Positions 56,314-64,000 of a DNA stretch of 64,000 nt are shown here, one piece after another (the stretch's first letter is position 1; each line of letters starts with the position of its first letter). Origin of the DNA: Bacteroidales bacterium (GTDB lineage: Bacteria > Bacteroidota > Bacteroidia > Bacteroidales > VadinHA17); the NCBI GenBank assembly GCA_020201035.1, contig JAIVHO010000034.1, positions 1 through 64,000 of the forward strand, in the 5' to 3' direction. A program made the position numbers and the translations under genes. The notes beneath the pieces are model-generated. The model ran no database searches and had not been told where the DNA came from. It worked only from the letters and a program-made list of their open reading frames with translations.

Positions 56314-56934
56314 ATGGTATATATCCTTGACCACCCTCTGATAACCCACAAGCTGACACATATAAGGCGCAAGGGCACCAATACCAGGAATTTCCGTACC
56401 GCCCTGAATGAAATTGCCGGGCTGATGGCCTATGAGATAACCAGGGATCTGCCAATGAGAGAGACAATTGTGGAGACTCCCATGACAGAAACATCAACCC
56501 TTGAACTGTCGGCAGAAGTCGTTCTGGTACCCATTCTGAGAGCCGGACTGGGGATGGTTGACGGTATCCTTGGACTTATTCCCGATGCACGGGTGGGGCA
56601 TATTGGAATTGCCCGTAATGAGGGAACCCTTAAACCGGAGCCTTACTATGAAAAACTTCCCGAGCGGTTTCACGATGCCTTTGTGATGGTTCTGGACCCC
56701 ATGCTTGCAACCGGTGGCAGCGCCTCTGCGGCCATCACAGCTATCAGGGAACAGGGAGCAAGGCATATCCGGCTTGTCTGTATAGTGGGTGCTCCTGAAG
56801 GGGTGGAAAGGATTGAAAAGGAACATCCTGATGTGAACATATATCTTGCAGCCCTTGACAGCGGATTGAACCATAACGGCTACATCGTTCCCGGACTCGG
56901 AGATGCCGGCGACAGGCTTTTCGGAACAAAATAA
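56314..56934 (+). CDS. upp: uracil phosphoribosyltransferase
   Basis: Makes UMP from uracil and PRPP. From ATG 56314 it is 206 aa, the usual size; the ORF open to 56230 would add 28 residues overlapping the small membrane protein. PRPP-binding VMVLDPMLATGGSASAAI and the uracil-binding GYIVPGLGDAGDRLFG end are clear. Confidence 0.95.
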   Translation: MVYILDHPLITHKLTHIRRKGTNTRNFRTALNEIAGLMAYEITRDLPMRETIVETPMTETSTLELSAEVVLVPILRAGLGMVDGILGLIPDARVGHIGIARNEGTLKPEPYYEKLPERFHDAFVMVLDPMLATGGSASAAITAIREQGARHIRLVCIVGAPEGVERIEKEHPDVNIYLAALDSGLNHNGYIVPGLGDAGDRLFGTK

Positions 56935-56939
56935 AAATA

Positions 56940-56974
56940 AACGGGGAGCAGATCAGGACGTTCTGCTCCCCGTT
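56940..56974. terminator. strong intrinsic terminator between upp and the YIP1 gene
   Basis: Perfect 13-bp arms AACGGGGAGCAGA (56940-56952) and TCTGCTCCCCGTT (56962-56974), a 9-nt loop, then a T-rich tract on the plus side and an A/T-rich tract on the other side. It can end both the upp transcript and that of the convergent YIP1 gene. Confidence 0.85.
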
Positions 56975-57002
56975 TTAAATTTTTTGTTCAGATTACTCTT
57001 CG

Positions 57003-57707
57003 TTATTTTTTTTCACCCTCTTCCTGCAACTCCTTAAGGGCCTCCTCCATATCTTTTGCCATCTGGTCAAAGTTTCTTTCACCCTCCTCTGTCTCTATAC
57101 CATATTCACGAAGATATTTATTTGCAGTCCGCTTTGCACCCATTCCAATCAGCATAAACAGCACCACCAGAGCAGCCAGAGCAATTGTAACAATACGGGA
57201 TATACCACTCTTTCCCTTTAACGAACCGGTAAGGGCAAAATACATCAGATAGAGTCCGAAAAGATATATAACCATTGTTATCAGAAAGCCCAGCCAGAAA
57301 TTTAACCCGGAAAAGAAGCCGAAGAATGCACTGACCGGCATAAGCACCATCATTGAGGCTGTAACCCTTAAATTGGCTTCAAAATCGGTACTGCCCCCGC
57401 ATACAGCAGAGATGATCAGCATAATTACCGCACCTATAAAAAGACCAATAATTGCTCCAATTATAGCCCAGATAAAAGCCATAATTCCAATTGCTCCTCC
57501 AAACATTCCCCCTGCAACCGCACCTATCTTAAGGAAGCTCCAGATCAGGGTGAATATACCGGCCACAATACCGTAGAGAACAGCCTTGATAACAGGCTCA
57601 CCCAGACCACCTTCGAGTGTCAGCGCCGCAAAATACTCTTTTGGTCTGGTAATGGTTTCAATTGAATCTTTAATAAATTTGTTGAAGTTGAAAGACTCGT
57701 TACTCAT
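57003..57707 (-). CDS. YIP1-family membrane protein
   Basis: A 234-aa protein of the Yip1 type: about five TM segments between residues 45 and 205 (for example KAVLYGIVAGIFTLIWSFLK and VIMLIISAVCGGS), a soluble N terminus beginning SFNFNKFIKDSIETITRPKEYFAAL, and a charged C-terminal tail ending in EEGEKK. Function in bacteria is unknown. It diverges from the DUF6340 gene. Confidence 0.85.
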   Translation of the reverse strand: MSNESFNFNKFIKDSIETITRPKEYFAALTLEGGLGEPVIKAVLYGIVAGIFTLIWSFLKIGAVAGGMFGGAIGIMAFIWAIIGAIIGLFIGAVIMLIISAVCGGSTDFEANLRVTASMMVLMPVSAFFGFFSGLNFWLGFLITMVIYLFGLYLMYFALTGSLKGKSGISRIVTIALAALVVLFMLIGMGAKRTANKYLREYGIETEEGERNFDQMAKDMEEALKELQEEGEKK

Positions 57708-57919
57708 AGCTTTAGGTTTTTATTTAACTAATATGCCCTGAAATCGGTTAAAACAGACACAATTTAAGATTTATTACTGAACTTTGAAAAAATAATTACC
57801 AGCAGGCTGGGGTTTTTCCGTAAACAGACGGGCACACTTTTTGCCATAATGCCAGATATTTGCAGTCAGAAAAAGAAAGATCAGCAGTAAAACCATATAA
57901 CAAATAAAACTTAAACCAG

Positions 57920-58930
57920 ATGAAAAAGATCCACCTTTCAATCCTTACAATAGTTCTCCTTATAACAGGATGCTCCTCGGCCCGAATCAGTTTTGACACC
58001 CTGGCCCCATCTCCTGTCTATATACCCTCTGATATCAAAAATGTAACCGTCATTAACCGTACCGTTCCTGAAAACAGTGAGGTCAACAGGATCGAAGGGA
58101 TTATAACCGGAGAGGGTGAGGGAGATGACATTGCATTCGCTACCCTGGTTACGGCTCAACTTACAGATAATCTAAACCGGTCTGACCGCTTCAGTGCAGG
58201 TCATTCAGATAAGGTATTGCCTGGCTCGGGGATAGGGGGAGTCCTTCCCTATCCACTGCCCTGGGAGATGGTTACTGACTTATGTAATGAATCGGGAACA
58301 GATGCATTGATAGCCCTGGAATCGTATGATTCTGATTTTACAGTTTCTGCAGCTCCTGCAATGGGAGCAAATGCACTGGGTATAGGTACCGCCGCCAAAA
58401 CAACTGTTAGGTGCGGGTTCAGGTTCTACTACCCGTCAGAGAGGATAATCCTTGATGAGTTTATCTTCTCGCATCAGCTTTCCGCTGACAATACAGCTCT
58501 GCCGGTGTTAGGTACTATAAATTCAATTGCCAGACGTAAGGAGGCCATCATGAAAGCCAGCAGTCAGGCCGGATCTGTCTATGCTTCAAGGGTGCTCCCA
58601 AACTGGATACTGACAACCAGGGAGTACTATAAAAAGGGGAAAGGAAACCCTGATCTTGAAACAGGAGCCAGGATGATGGAGCTCAACCGGTGGAACAATG
58701 CCATTGAATCACTCTCCGCTGCAATGGAGTCGGGTCACAGAAAGGTGAGAGGAAGAGCTGCACATAATCTGGCAATAGTATACGAGATACTGGGAGATCT
58801 GAATAATGCTTCTGAATGGGCTGCAGTTGCATGGGGTGAATACCGTGAAAAAAGGTCAAGAGAGTACAGTCGGCACCTTAGGGACCGCATAAACCAGCAA
58901 AGGCTCCTTGAACAACAGCTAAATGAATAA
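57920..58930 (+). CDS. DUF6340 family lipoprotein
   Basis: A 336-aa lipoprotein: signal peptide with lipobox LITGC (Cys18). The DUF6340 pattern PSPVYIPSDIKNVTVINRT follows the Cys, a hydrophobic YPLPWEMVTDL segment lies centrally, and a TPR-like helical pair (RWNNAIESLSAAMESGH, KVRGRAAHNLAIVYEILGD) is at the C terminus. DUF6340 is a Bacteroidota family of unknown role, probably at the outer-membrane inner leaflet. Its 3' end is followed by the TrpB2 attenuator region. Confidence 0.85.
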   Translation: MKKIHLSILTIVLLITGCSSARISFDTLAPSPVYIPSDIKNVTVINRTVPENSEVNRIEGIITGEGEGDDIAFATLVTAQLTDNLNRSDRFSAGHSDKVLPGSGIGGVLPYPLPWEMVTDLCNESGTDALIALESYDSDFTVSAAPAMGANALGIGTAAKTTVRCGFRFYYPSERIILDEFIFSHQLSADNTALPVLGTINSIARRKEAIMKASSQAGSVYASRVLPNWILTTREYYKKGKGNPDLETGARMMELNRWNNAIESLSAAMESGHRKVRGRAAHNLAIVYEILGDLNNASEWAAVAWGEYREKRSREYSRHLRDRINQQRLLEQQLNE

Positions 58931-58977
58931 ACAATAAAAAAATATTGCATAATTGTAGTGTTTGTAAAAAAAATAGA

Positions 58978-58985
58978 TAATTTTG
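58978..58985 (+). promoter_or_regulatory. -7 promoter element of the trp leader
   Basis: TAATTTTG, an exact TAnnTTTG match, 12 nt before the ATG of the leader ORF. A TTG at 58953-58955 lies 22 nt upstream, slightly longer than the usual 19-21. Confidence 0.55.
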
Positions 58986-58997
58986 ACCCCTGTGAAA

Positions 58998-59069
58998 ATG
59001 ATAAAAGGACATAATTGGTGCTGGCACGGTAAAAAAAATATTACTGTGAGCAATGCTGTTATGTTATGA
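58998..59069 (+). CDS. 23-aa tryptophan leader peptide
   Basis: An ATG at 58998 starts a 23-codon ORF ending TGA at 59067-59069. Codons 7-9 are TGG TGC TGG, i.e. Trp-Cys-Trp (HNWCWHGKK context), directly upstream of a TrpB-type gene. The ORF starts at a leader-like position just after a -7 box and is followed by a perfect hairpin. This is the classical arrangement of an attenuator where ribosome stalling at Trp codons senses tryptophan supply. Confidence 0.7.
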   Translation: MIKGHNWCWHGKKNITVSNAVML

Positions 59070-59096
59070 TATAGGATAAAAAATCCATCAGGAATT

Positions 59097-59126
59097 GAAA
59101 GGCACGCTGTTCACAGCGTGCCTTTC
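59097..59126 (+). promoter_or_regulatory. attenuator hairpin upstream of the TrpB2 gene
   Basis: Perfect 13-bp arms GAAAGGCACGCTG (59097-59109) and CAGCGTGCCTTTC (59114-59126) with loop TTCA. The T content downstream is modest. GGCACG in the 5' arm also occurs at 59023-59028, over the second Trp codon and the His codon of the leader peptide, so the Trp codon segment can pair with the 3' arm instead, giving alternative structures. Confidence 0.65.
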
Positions 59127-59173
59127 CTGTTTCAGGACCCCGGAATCATTACTAATCAATAAATAATTTAAAA

Positions 59174-60529
59174 ATGGAAAAGACAAGGAAATTTTTACTG
59201 GAAGAGAGTGAGATGCCAACAAGATGGTACAATATACAGGCTGATATGCCCAACAGGCCATTGCCCCCCCTTCACCCTGTCACCAGGGAGCCCATAGGGC
59301 CGGAGGACCTTGCCCCGCTCTTCCCGATGGAGCTTATAAAACAGGAGGTCTCAACAGAACAATATATAGATATTCCGGGTGAAATACTGGATCTCTACCG
59401 CACCTACAGACCCAGTCCGCTCTTCAGAGCGTATGGCCTGGAAAAGGCAATTGGTACAAATTGTAAAATATACTATAAGTATGAGGGGGGCAGCTATGCC
59501 GGATCTCACAAGGCAAATACCGCTATTGCCCAGGCATATTACAACAAGATGGAGGGGGTTAAAAAGATTACTACGGAGACAGGTGCCGGTCAGTGGGGAT
59601 CAGCACTCAGCTTTGCCTGCAACCATTTCGGCATTGAACTGGAGGTCTATATGGTAAGAATCAGCTATGACCAGAAACCATACCGCAAGCTGATGATGAA
59701 CACATATAATGCTACAGTTATTCCATCACCCAGCAATTTAACGAATTCAGGCAGAAAGATACTTGAGCAGTTCCCTGACTCACCCGGCAGCCTGGGAATA
59801 GCTATCTCTGAGGCTGTTGAAAAAGCTGCCTCTGACCCTGAAACCAAATATTCACTTGGAAGCGTTCTTAACCATGTACTGCTGCACCAGACAATCATAG
59901 GGGAGGAGTCACTGCTGCAGATGGAAAAAGCCGGTGATTATCCTGATGTTGTAATAGGATGCTTTGGCGGCGGATCCAATTTTGCCGGGATATCATTCCC
60001 CTTTATCAGGGAGAATCTTCTTAAAGGGAAAAAAACACGCCTGCTGACAATTGAACCTGCGTCCTGCCCCAAGCTTACCAAAGGGAAATTTATGTATGAT
60101 TATGGTGATACGGTTGGAATGACACCCCTGCTGCCCATGTACACTCTTGGTCACAATTTTATTCCGGCAAAGATACATGCCGGAGGCTTAAGGTATCACG
60201 GTGCAGGAGTGCTGGTAAGCCAGTTGCTTAAGGATGGCCTGGTTGAAGCAGAATCAAAACTGCAGAAGGATTGCTTTGAAAACGGGGTAATATTTGCACG
60301 GAGTGAAGGAATAATTCCGGCGCCCGAATCGACTTACGCCATAACGGGAGCTGTTGATGAGGCCCGGCGTGCAGATGCCGCCGGTACACAAAAGACTATT
60401 CTCTTTAACCTTAGCGGACACGGACACTTTGATCTTACATCCTACGAGAAATACTTCGCAGGAGACCTTGAAGACCATGAACTGACCGATCTTGATATTG
60501 AGAAGACACTGTCAGAAATAACCTTCTGA
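59174..60529 (+). CDS. trpB: TrpB2-type tryptophan synthase beta-like enzyme
   Basis: A 451-aa PLP enzyme of the TrpB2 branch. The PLP Lys is Lys113 in AGSHKANTA; the phosphate-binding CFGGGSNFAG segment and the C-terminal SGHGHFD segment are present. TrpB2 proteins form tryptophan from indole and serine and often stand apart from trpA. No other trp gene is in the window. Regulation by a tryptophan leader attenuator is strongly suggested by the upstream leader peptide and hairpin. Confidence 0.93.
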   Translation: MEKTRKFLLEESEMPTRWYNIQADMPNRPLPPLHPVTREPIGPEDLAPLFPMELIKQEVSTEQYIDIPGEILDLYRTYRPSPLFRAYGLEKAIGTNCKIYYKYEGGSYAGSHKANTAIAQAYYNKMEGVKKITTETGAGQWGSALSFACNHFGIELEVYMVRISYDQKPYRKLMMNTYNATVIPSPSNLTNSGRKILEQFPDSPGSLGIAISEAVEKAASDPETKYSLGSVLNHVLLHQTIIGEESLLQMEKAGDYPDVVIGCFGGGSNFAGISFPFIRENLLKGKKTRLLTIEPASCPKLTKGKFMYDYGDTVGMTPLLPMYTLGHNFIPAKIHAGGLRYHGAGVLVSQLLKDGLVEAESKLQKDCFENGVIFARSEGIIPAPESTYAITGAVDEARRADAAGTQKTILFNLSGHGHFDLTSYEKYFAGDLEDHELTDLDIEKTLSEITF

Positions 60530-60571
60530 GGAATCCCCCGAACTGTTTATCTCCGGTTTTACAGGTTTTAA

Positions 60572-60591
60572 GGGGTGCCGGATGGCACCCC
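60572..60591. terminator. hairpin after the TrpB2 gene
   Basis: GGGGTGCC (60572-60579) and GGCACCCC (60584-60591) pair around a 4-nt loop. No long T-run; overlaps the start of the 30-bp tandem repeat and lies between convergent genes. Confidence 0.5.
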
Positions 60592-60639
60592 TTCCTTATT
60601 CAAAAAGCTGGATGGCACCCCTTCCTTATTCAAAAAGCT
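60580..60639. repeat. two perfect tandem 30-bp units
   Basis: Units 60580-60609 and 60610-60639 are identical (beginning GGATGGCACCCC, ending CAAAAAGCT). The unit includes the minus-strand gene's last codons (Gln-Leu-Phe-Glu-stop), so the duplication repeated the 3' end of the desulfhydrase gene beyond its stop codon. Confidence 0.9.
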
Positions 60640-61621
60640 GAATGGCCCCTCCGGTGTGGATAAAAAGAGTATCCTCTTCTCTGGCAAAAGCACCCCTGGC
60701 AGAGTAATCGAGCAGAGCAGCAGCAGCCTTTCCCGTATAGACATAATCCAGAAATACACCTTCACTGCGGGCAAACCTGGTTACCGCCTCCTCACATTCC
60801 GGGGTGTTAACCCTGTAACCGGCCCCCAGATAGTTGTCATCAACAATTACTGCCTTTTCCACCTCCTCACGGGCAAATTCATAATTATGAAACCGTAGCA
60901 ATGCAGCTGCAATGGCAGAGACCTTCTCCCTCTGCTCAACTGCCTGCCGGGCAACAGAAACACCGGTAATATCACCCTGCCAACCTGATATCAGTTTCCC
61001 TGCCACCAGCCCTGCCTGTGTTCCTGCTGAGCCCGATGCAACAAATATCCTGGAAAAGTCAACTCCCCGTTCATTACCATAACTGATAATCTCTCCCATG
61101 GCTTTTATATACCCCGTACTTCCAATATTGTCAGATCCTCCCACAGCCATAAAATAGGGATTACCGCCATCATTCCTCAGCTTTTCAATCTGCCTGCTAC
61201 ACAGATCCAGAATCTCACTCTCCTTTTCACTCTCAGTAAATTCAACTGAAGCCCCCACCAGCCTGTCGAGCAGCAGATTGCCGCCAGGCACTACCGGCTC
61301 ACTCCCCGATAGAATCAGATATGCATCCAGTCCCTTTACAGCCGCTGCTGCTGAAGCTATCCTGCACCAGTTTGACTGAACCGAACCGAAGGTGACAATT
61401 GAGTCACACCCCCTCTCCATAGCATCCCGGATCAGATAATCCAGCTTCCTGCTCTTATTGCCCCCGAATGCAAATCCGGTCATATCATCCCTCTTACACC
61501 ACAGTCTGGTTCCATACAGATCTGTAAGCACCGGCAATAGGTGTAGCGGTGTAGGCAGCACTGAAAACCCGCAGGAAGGAACACTCCCTGACACACCAAA
61601 AAGAATTTCCGGATCAACCAT
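60626..61621 (-). CDS. D-cysteine desulfhydrase / ACC deaminase family PLP enzyme
   Basis: A 331-aa fold-type II PLP enzyme. The PLP Lys is Lys56 in FAFGGNKSRKLD; a phosphate-binding SGSAGTQAGL loop is present, and the FIHTGG end is typical. Family members are D-cysteine desulfhydrases or 1-aminocyclopropane-1-carboxylate deaminases; the choice cannot be made here. The stop codon lies inside the second 30-bp repeat. Confidence 0.9.
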   Translation of the reverse strand: MVDPEILFGVSGSVPSCGFSVLPTPLHLLPVLTDLYGTRLWCKRDDMTGFAFGGNKSRKLDYLIRDAMERGCDSIVTFGSVQSNWCRIASAAAAVKGLDAYLILSGSEPVVPGGNLLLDRLVGASVEFTESEKESEILDLCSRQIEKLRNDGGNPYFMAVGGSDNIGSTGYIKAMGEIISYGNERGVDFSRIFVASGSAGTQAGLVAGKLISGWQGDITGVSVARQAVEQREKVSAIAAALLRFHNYEFAREEVEKAVIVDDNYLGAGYRVNTPECEEAVTRFARSEGVFLDYVYTGKAAAALLDYSARGAFAREEDTLFIHTGGAIQLFE

Positions 61622-61876
61622 AACCCATTTTTTTTGTTAAAGTAAAATTATTTGAAGCTAAAAATCATATGGCTTTCCTGATTTTATTTCATTTCTTCAT
61701 AACTTTAACTTTCCCGGTGTGCATAACATCGAAAATCAGTAACCGGTTACCCGGAACTACGAGTATGATACTATTGCAAGCATAACCCATGATCCAGATA
61801 TCCGCACCCTTATATTACGCAACACTCAAATAATCTATTAAATAACAGTTATTTAATTTATATCAATCCTATGAAC
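61622..61876. other. intergenic region between the desulfhydrase and the leader A2
   Basis: About 255 bp of AT-rich sequence without a recognised gene. On the minus strand a TAATTTTA box (one mismatch to TAnnTTTG) lies about 20 nt before the desulfhydrase start. Confidence 0.4.
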
Positions 61877-62012
61877 CGAACGTGTTCTTTTTTAAGCATA
61901 AATATCACAAAAGAGTATGTTTAAAAAATATTATGCGAGAGCGAAGCGGTTCCATTCGTTCTCAATTTTTTATTAACTTCTTGTCAGATAATTACAAAAT
62001 TTTAAACGTATG
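61877..62012 (+). repeat. duplicated 5' leader, copy A2, of the tricorn-like protease gene
   Basis: About 136 bp ending at the ATG, nearly identical to 50831-50967. Contains hairpin arms GAGAGCGAA (61937-61945) and TTCGTTCTC (61955-61963), a loop of 9 nt, then a T-run, as in copy A1. Confidence 0.85.
61937..61971 (+). promoter_or_regulatory. hairpin plus T-run in leader A2 (attenuator-like)
   Basis: Same stem, loop and following T-run as in leader A1, about 40 bp before the start codon. Conservation of the hairpin in two leaders suggests function. Confidence 0.5.
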
Positions 62013-64000
62013 AATAAACTTATCCTCTTCCTGATGCTAATTTCTCCGGTGGCGGCAGCTACTGACGGAGGTACAATGCTTTTGAGGCAACCAACCATAC
62101 ATGGTGACCACATTGTATTCGTTTACGCCAATGACCTGTGGTTAGGATCCACAGCCGGCGGTGACGCTCACCGGATCACATCATCAACCGGAGCAGAAAC
62201 AAATCCTCATTTTTCACCTGACGGAGAATGGATTGCTTTTACCGGACAGTATGACGGGAACAGTGATGTCTATCTTATCCCTGCAGAGGGTGGTGAGCCG
62301 GTTCGGTTAACATATCACCCCGGCGCGGATATAGTGCAGGGATGGATGCCCGGTAACGACCGGATAGTTTTCCAGAGTGGCAGAAACGGCCATCCTACCA
62401 GATCATCAAGACTTTATACCGTTGCAGTTGCCGGCGGCACACCGAAACCGCTTCCTGTAGTCAGGGCAGCTTACGGAGAGGTGTCACCTGATGCGAGATA
62501 TCTCGCATATACACCCATAACATTCTGGGATCCGGAATGGAGAAACTATCGCGGAGGACAGGCACAGCCAATCTGGATAGTTGATCTTGAAACACTCTCC
62601 CTGCAACAGACTCCCCGCACCGACAATGAAAGGCATATGGATCCTGTATGGCACGGCGACAAGGTCTTCTTCATCTCTGAAAGGGACTTTGCCTCAAATA
62701 TCTGGGCATACGATTTAACTGATGGCACTGTTCACCAGCACACATTCCATGGAGATTTCGATGTAAAAAGCATTGACTCTGACGGAAAAAATATTGTTTA
62801 TGAACAGGGGGGCCGGCTGCATATTCTGAATCCGGCAACCGGGAATACCACAACCCCCTTAATTGATGTTAAGGGAGATTTTCACTGGGCCCGTGAAAGA
62901 TGGGAGGAGATCAATCCCGCAAGATTAACCAACGGCAATATTTCTGCAACAGGCCAGAGGGCAATTTTTGAATACAGGGGCGAGATACTTACCATACCGG
63001 CCGACAAGGGATCATGGAGAAATATTACCCAGACTCCCGGTATTGCCGACAGATACCCGGTATGGTCACCCAAAGGTGACAGGATTGCCTGGTTCAGCGA
63101 TAAGGTAGGTGAATATCAGCTGGTGATTGCCGACCAGGACGGCTCAAACAGGAAAACTATCCCGATTGACAACCCAAGTTTCTTTTTCCGTCCTGAATGG
63201 TCTCCAGACGGAAAACAGATAGCCTTTACCGACACTCACTATAACCTGTGGATTGTAAATATTGAATCAGATAAATCATTTATCGCAGACTCCGACAACT
63301 ATGCACATCCTGACCGATCCATGAACCCGGTATGGTCACCGGACTCACGATGGGTAGCATATGCAAAAATCCTGGAGAACCAGCATAAAGCCATTATGGT
63401 CTGTAATGCTGAAACAGGTGAACGCATTCAGATTACAGACGGCATGGCAGATGCAATATCTCCTGTGTGGGATAAATCGGGTAAATACATCTTTTTTCTT
63501 GCCAGTACCAGTTTCGGACTTGGAACGGGATGGCTTGATATGAGCTCTTACGATGTAAAAACAACCAGGTCTCTCTACCTGGTACTTCTTTCAGATAAAA
63601 CCCCAAGCCCGTTTCTACCCACCAGCGACGAAGAGGAGCCCTCTTCAAAACAGGAAGCGGATAAAAAGTCAGAGTCGGGTAAAAAGAGTACCAGAAAGGA
63701 GAGCGAACAACCCGATACCGAAGAAGCAGAAGAAGTTAAGAAAGTTGTGATTGACGCTGCCGGTATTAACCTCAGAATTGTGGCAGCAGATATAAGCGAA
63801 GGTGAATACACCGCCCTGTTACCAGGACCTGAAGGAACACTTTTTATTGTTCAGAATCAGCCGGGTTCGAGGGGATCCAACCTCATGAAGTATACTGTAA
63901 CTGATAATGAGGCAAAAACCTTTATGGAAAATTTCCGGCAGGGGAAGGTGTCAGCCGACAGGCAGAAAATACTATGGCAGAGCGGCAACAACTGGGGAAT
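62010..64000 (+). CDS. tricorn-like protease, N-terminal part (cut by window end)
   Basis: An ORF of 663 complete codons from ATG 62010 to the right edge, with no stop in frame. A signal peptide (residues about 1-18, VAAATDG end) is followed by two beta-propeller parts with TolB/PD40-like blades (for example HFSPDGEWIAFTG and YPVWSPKGDRIAWFS; WSPDGKQIAFTD; VWSPDSRWVAYA). A highly charged Lys/Glu/Ser insertion (around residues 545-580) separates the second propeller. Known tricorn proteins continue into a PDZ and S41 serine peptidase domain, which would lie beyond the window. Its leader is shared with the S9 peptidase gene, suggesting joint control of extracytoplasmic peptide breakdown. Confidence 0.9.
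   Translation, partial: MNKLILFLMLISPVAAATDGGTMLLRQPTIHGDHIVFVYANDLWLGSTAGGDAHRITSSTGAETNPHFSPDGEWIAFTGQYDGNSDVYLIPAEGGEPVRLTYHPGADIVQGWMPGNDRIVFQSGRNGHPTRSSRLYTVAVAGGTPKPLPVVRAAYGEVSPDARYLAYTPITFWDPEWRNYRGGQAQPIWIVDLETLSLQQTPRTDNERHMDPVWHGDKVFFISERDFASNIWAYDLTDGTVHQHTFHGDFDVKSIDSDGKNIVYEQGGRLHILNPATGNTTTPLIDVKGDFHWARERWEEINPARLTNGNISATGQRAIFEYRGEILTIPADKGSWRNITQTPGIADRYPVWSPKGDRIAWFSDKVGEYQLVIADQDGSNRKTIPIDNPSFFFRPEWSPDGKQIAFTDTHYNLWIVNIESDKSFIADSDNYAHPDRSMNPVWSPDSRWVAYAKILENQHKAIMVCNAETGERIQITDGMADAISPVWDKSGKYIFFLASTSFGLGTGWLDMSSYDVKTTRSLYLVLLSDKTPSPFLPTSDEEEPSSKQEADKKSESGKKSTRKESEQPDTEEAEEVKKVVIDAAGINLRIVAADISEGEYTALLPGPEGTLFIVQNQPGSRGSNLMKYTVTDNEAKTFMENFRQGKVSADRQKILWQSGNNWG

Noticed and set aside
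60568-60774. Minus-strand ORF with repeated peptide
   Set aside because: It is another frame over the desulfhydrase end and its 30-bp duplication.

Overview
The window looks like a chromosomal segment of a Bacteroidota bacterium, most probably order Bacteroidales. The evidence is the gene content (class I fructose-1,6-bisphosphatase of short Bacteroidota type, short-LID adenylate kinase, DUF3109, DUF6340, YIP1 and UPF0164/PorV-like proteins, a coaX-OMP-TPR-LptC-CNNM cluster) and the promoters: several genes are preceded by the Bacteroidota -7 element TAnnTTTG, some with a TTG about 19-21 nt upstream, and most lack Shine-Dalgarno sequences. No rRNA, tRNA, CRISPR array, prophage or complete insertion sequence was recognised.

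Layout. 1-6.1 kb: aspartate kinase (-), then fbp and mfd (+). 6.2-11.6 kb: a plus-strand envelope cluster (coaX, outer-membrane barrel, TPR protein, LptC-like lipoprotein, small membrane protein, CNNM/CorC protein) closed by a strong palindrome. 11.6-15.2 kb (-): M20 dipeptidase, DUF3109, gpmI. 15.2-21.8 kb (-): an accessory pair made of a 12-TM carrier-like HEAT protein and an nSTAND NTPase-WD40 protein, with a 40-codon ORF overlapping both. 21.9-27.1 kb (-): aroK and topoisomerase IV (parC, parE). 27.3-34.8 kb (-): a housekeeping run hpt-adk-obg-PAP2-lplA-plsC-unknown-membrane MutS. 34.8-38.3 kb (+): purE, a PorV-like barrel and a helix-hairpin-helix outer-membrane protein. 38.3-41.6 kb (-): recJ-lipB-lipA. 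41.7 kb: lysS.

43.5-53 kb is a looser, more AT-rich accessory stretch: an aspartoacylase-like protein, a broken GT-C-like membrane protein, SDR, threonine aldolase, a secreted unknown, a ferredoxin-fused aldo/keto reductase, a remnant of a second Tat-leader aldo/keto reductase, and an S9 peptidase. Two pairs of duplicated upstream regions occur here; one copy reappears in front of the tricorn-like protease that runs off the right end.

53.1-56 kb holds a PadR regulator with a tandem operator overlapping its own promoter, followed by two membrane proteins built from repeated K/R-x-x-H-x-P-G transmembrane hairpins. This is one of the best candidates for an undescribed system. 56-61.6 kb has a 59-aa membrane protein, upp, YIP1, a DUF6340 lipoprotein, a TrpB2-type enzyme and a PLP-dependent desulfhydrase/deaminase. 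In front of the TrpB2 gene lies a previously unlisted leader ORF with Trp-Cys-Trp codons followed by a perfect 13-bp hairpin, i.e. a probable tryptophan attenuator.
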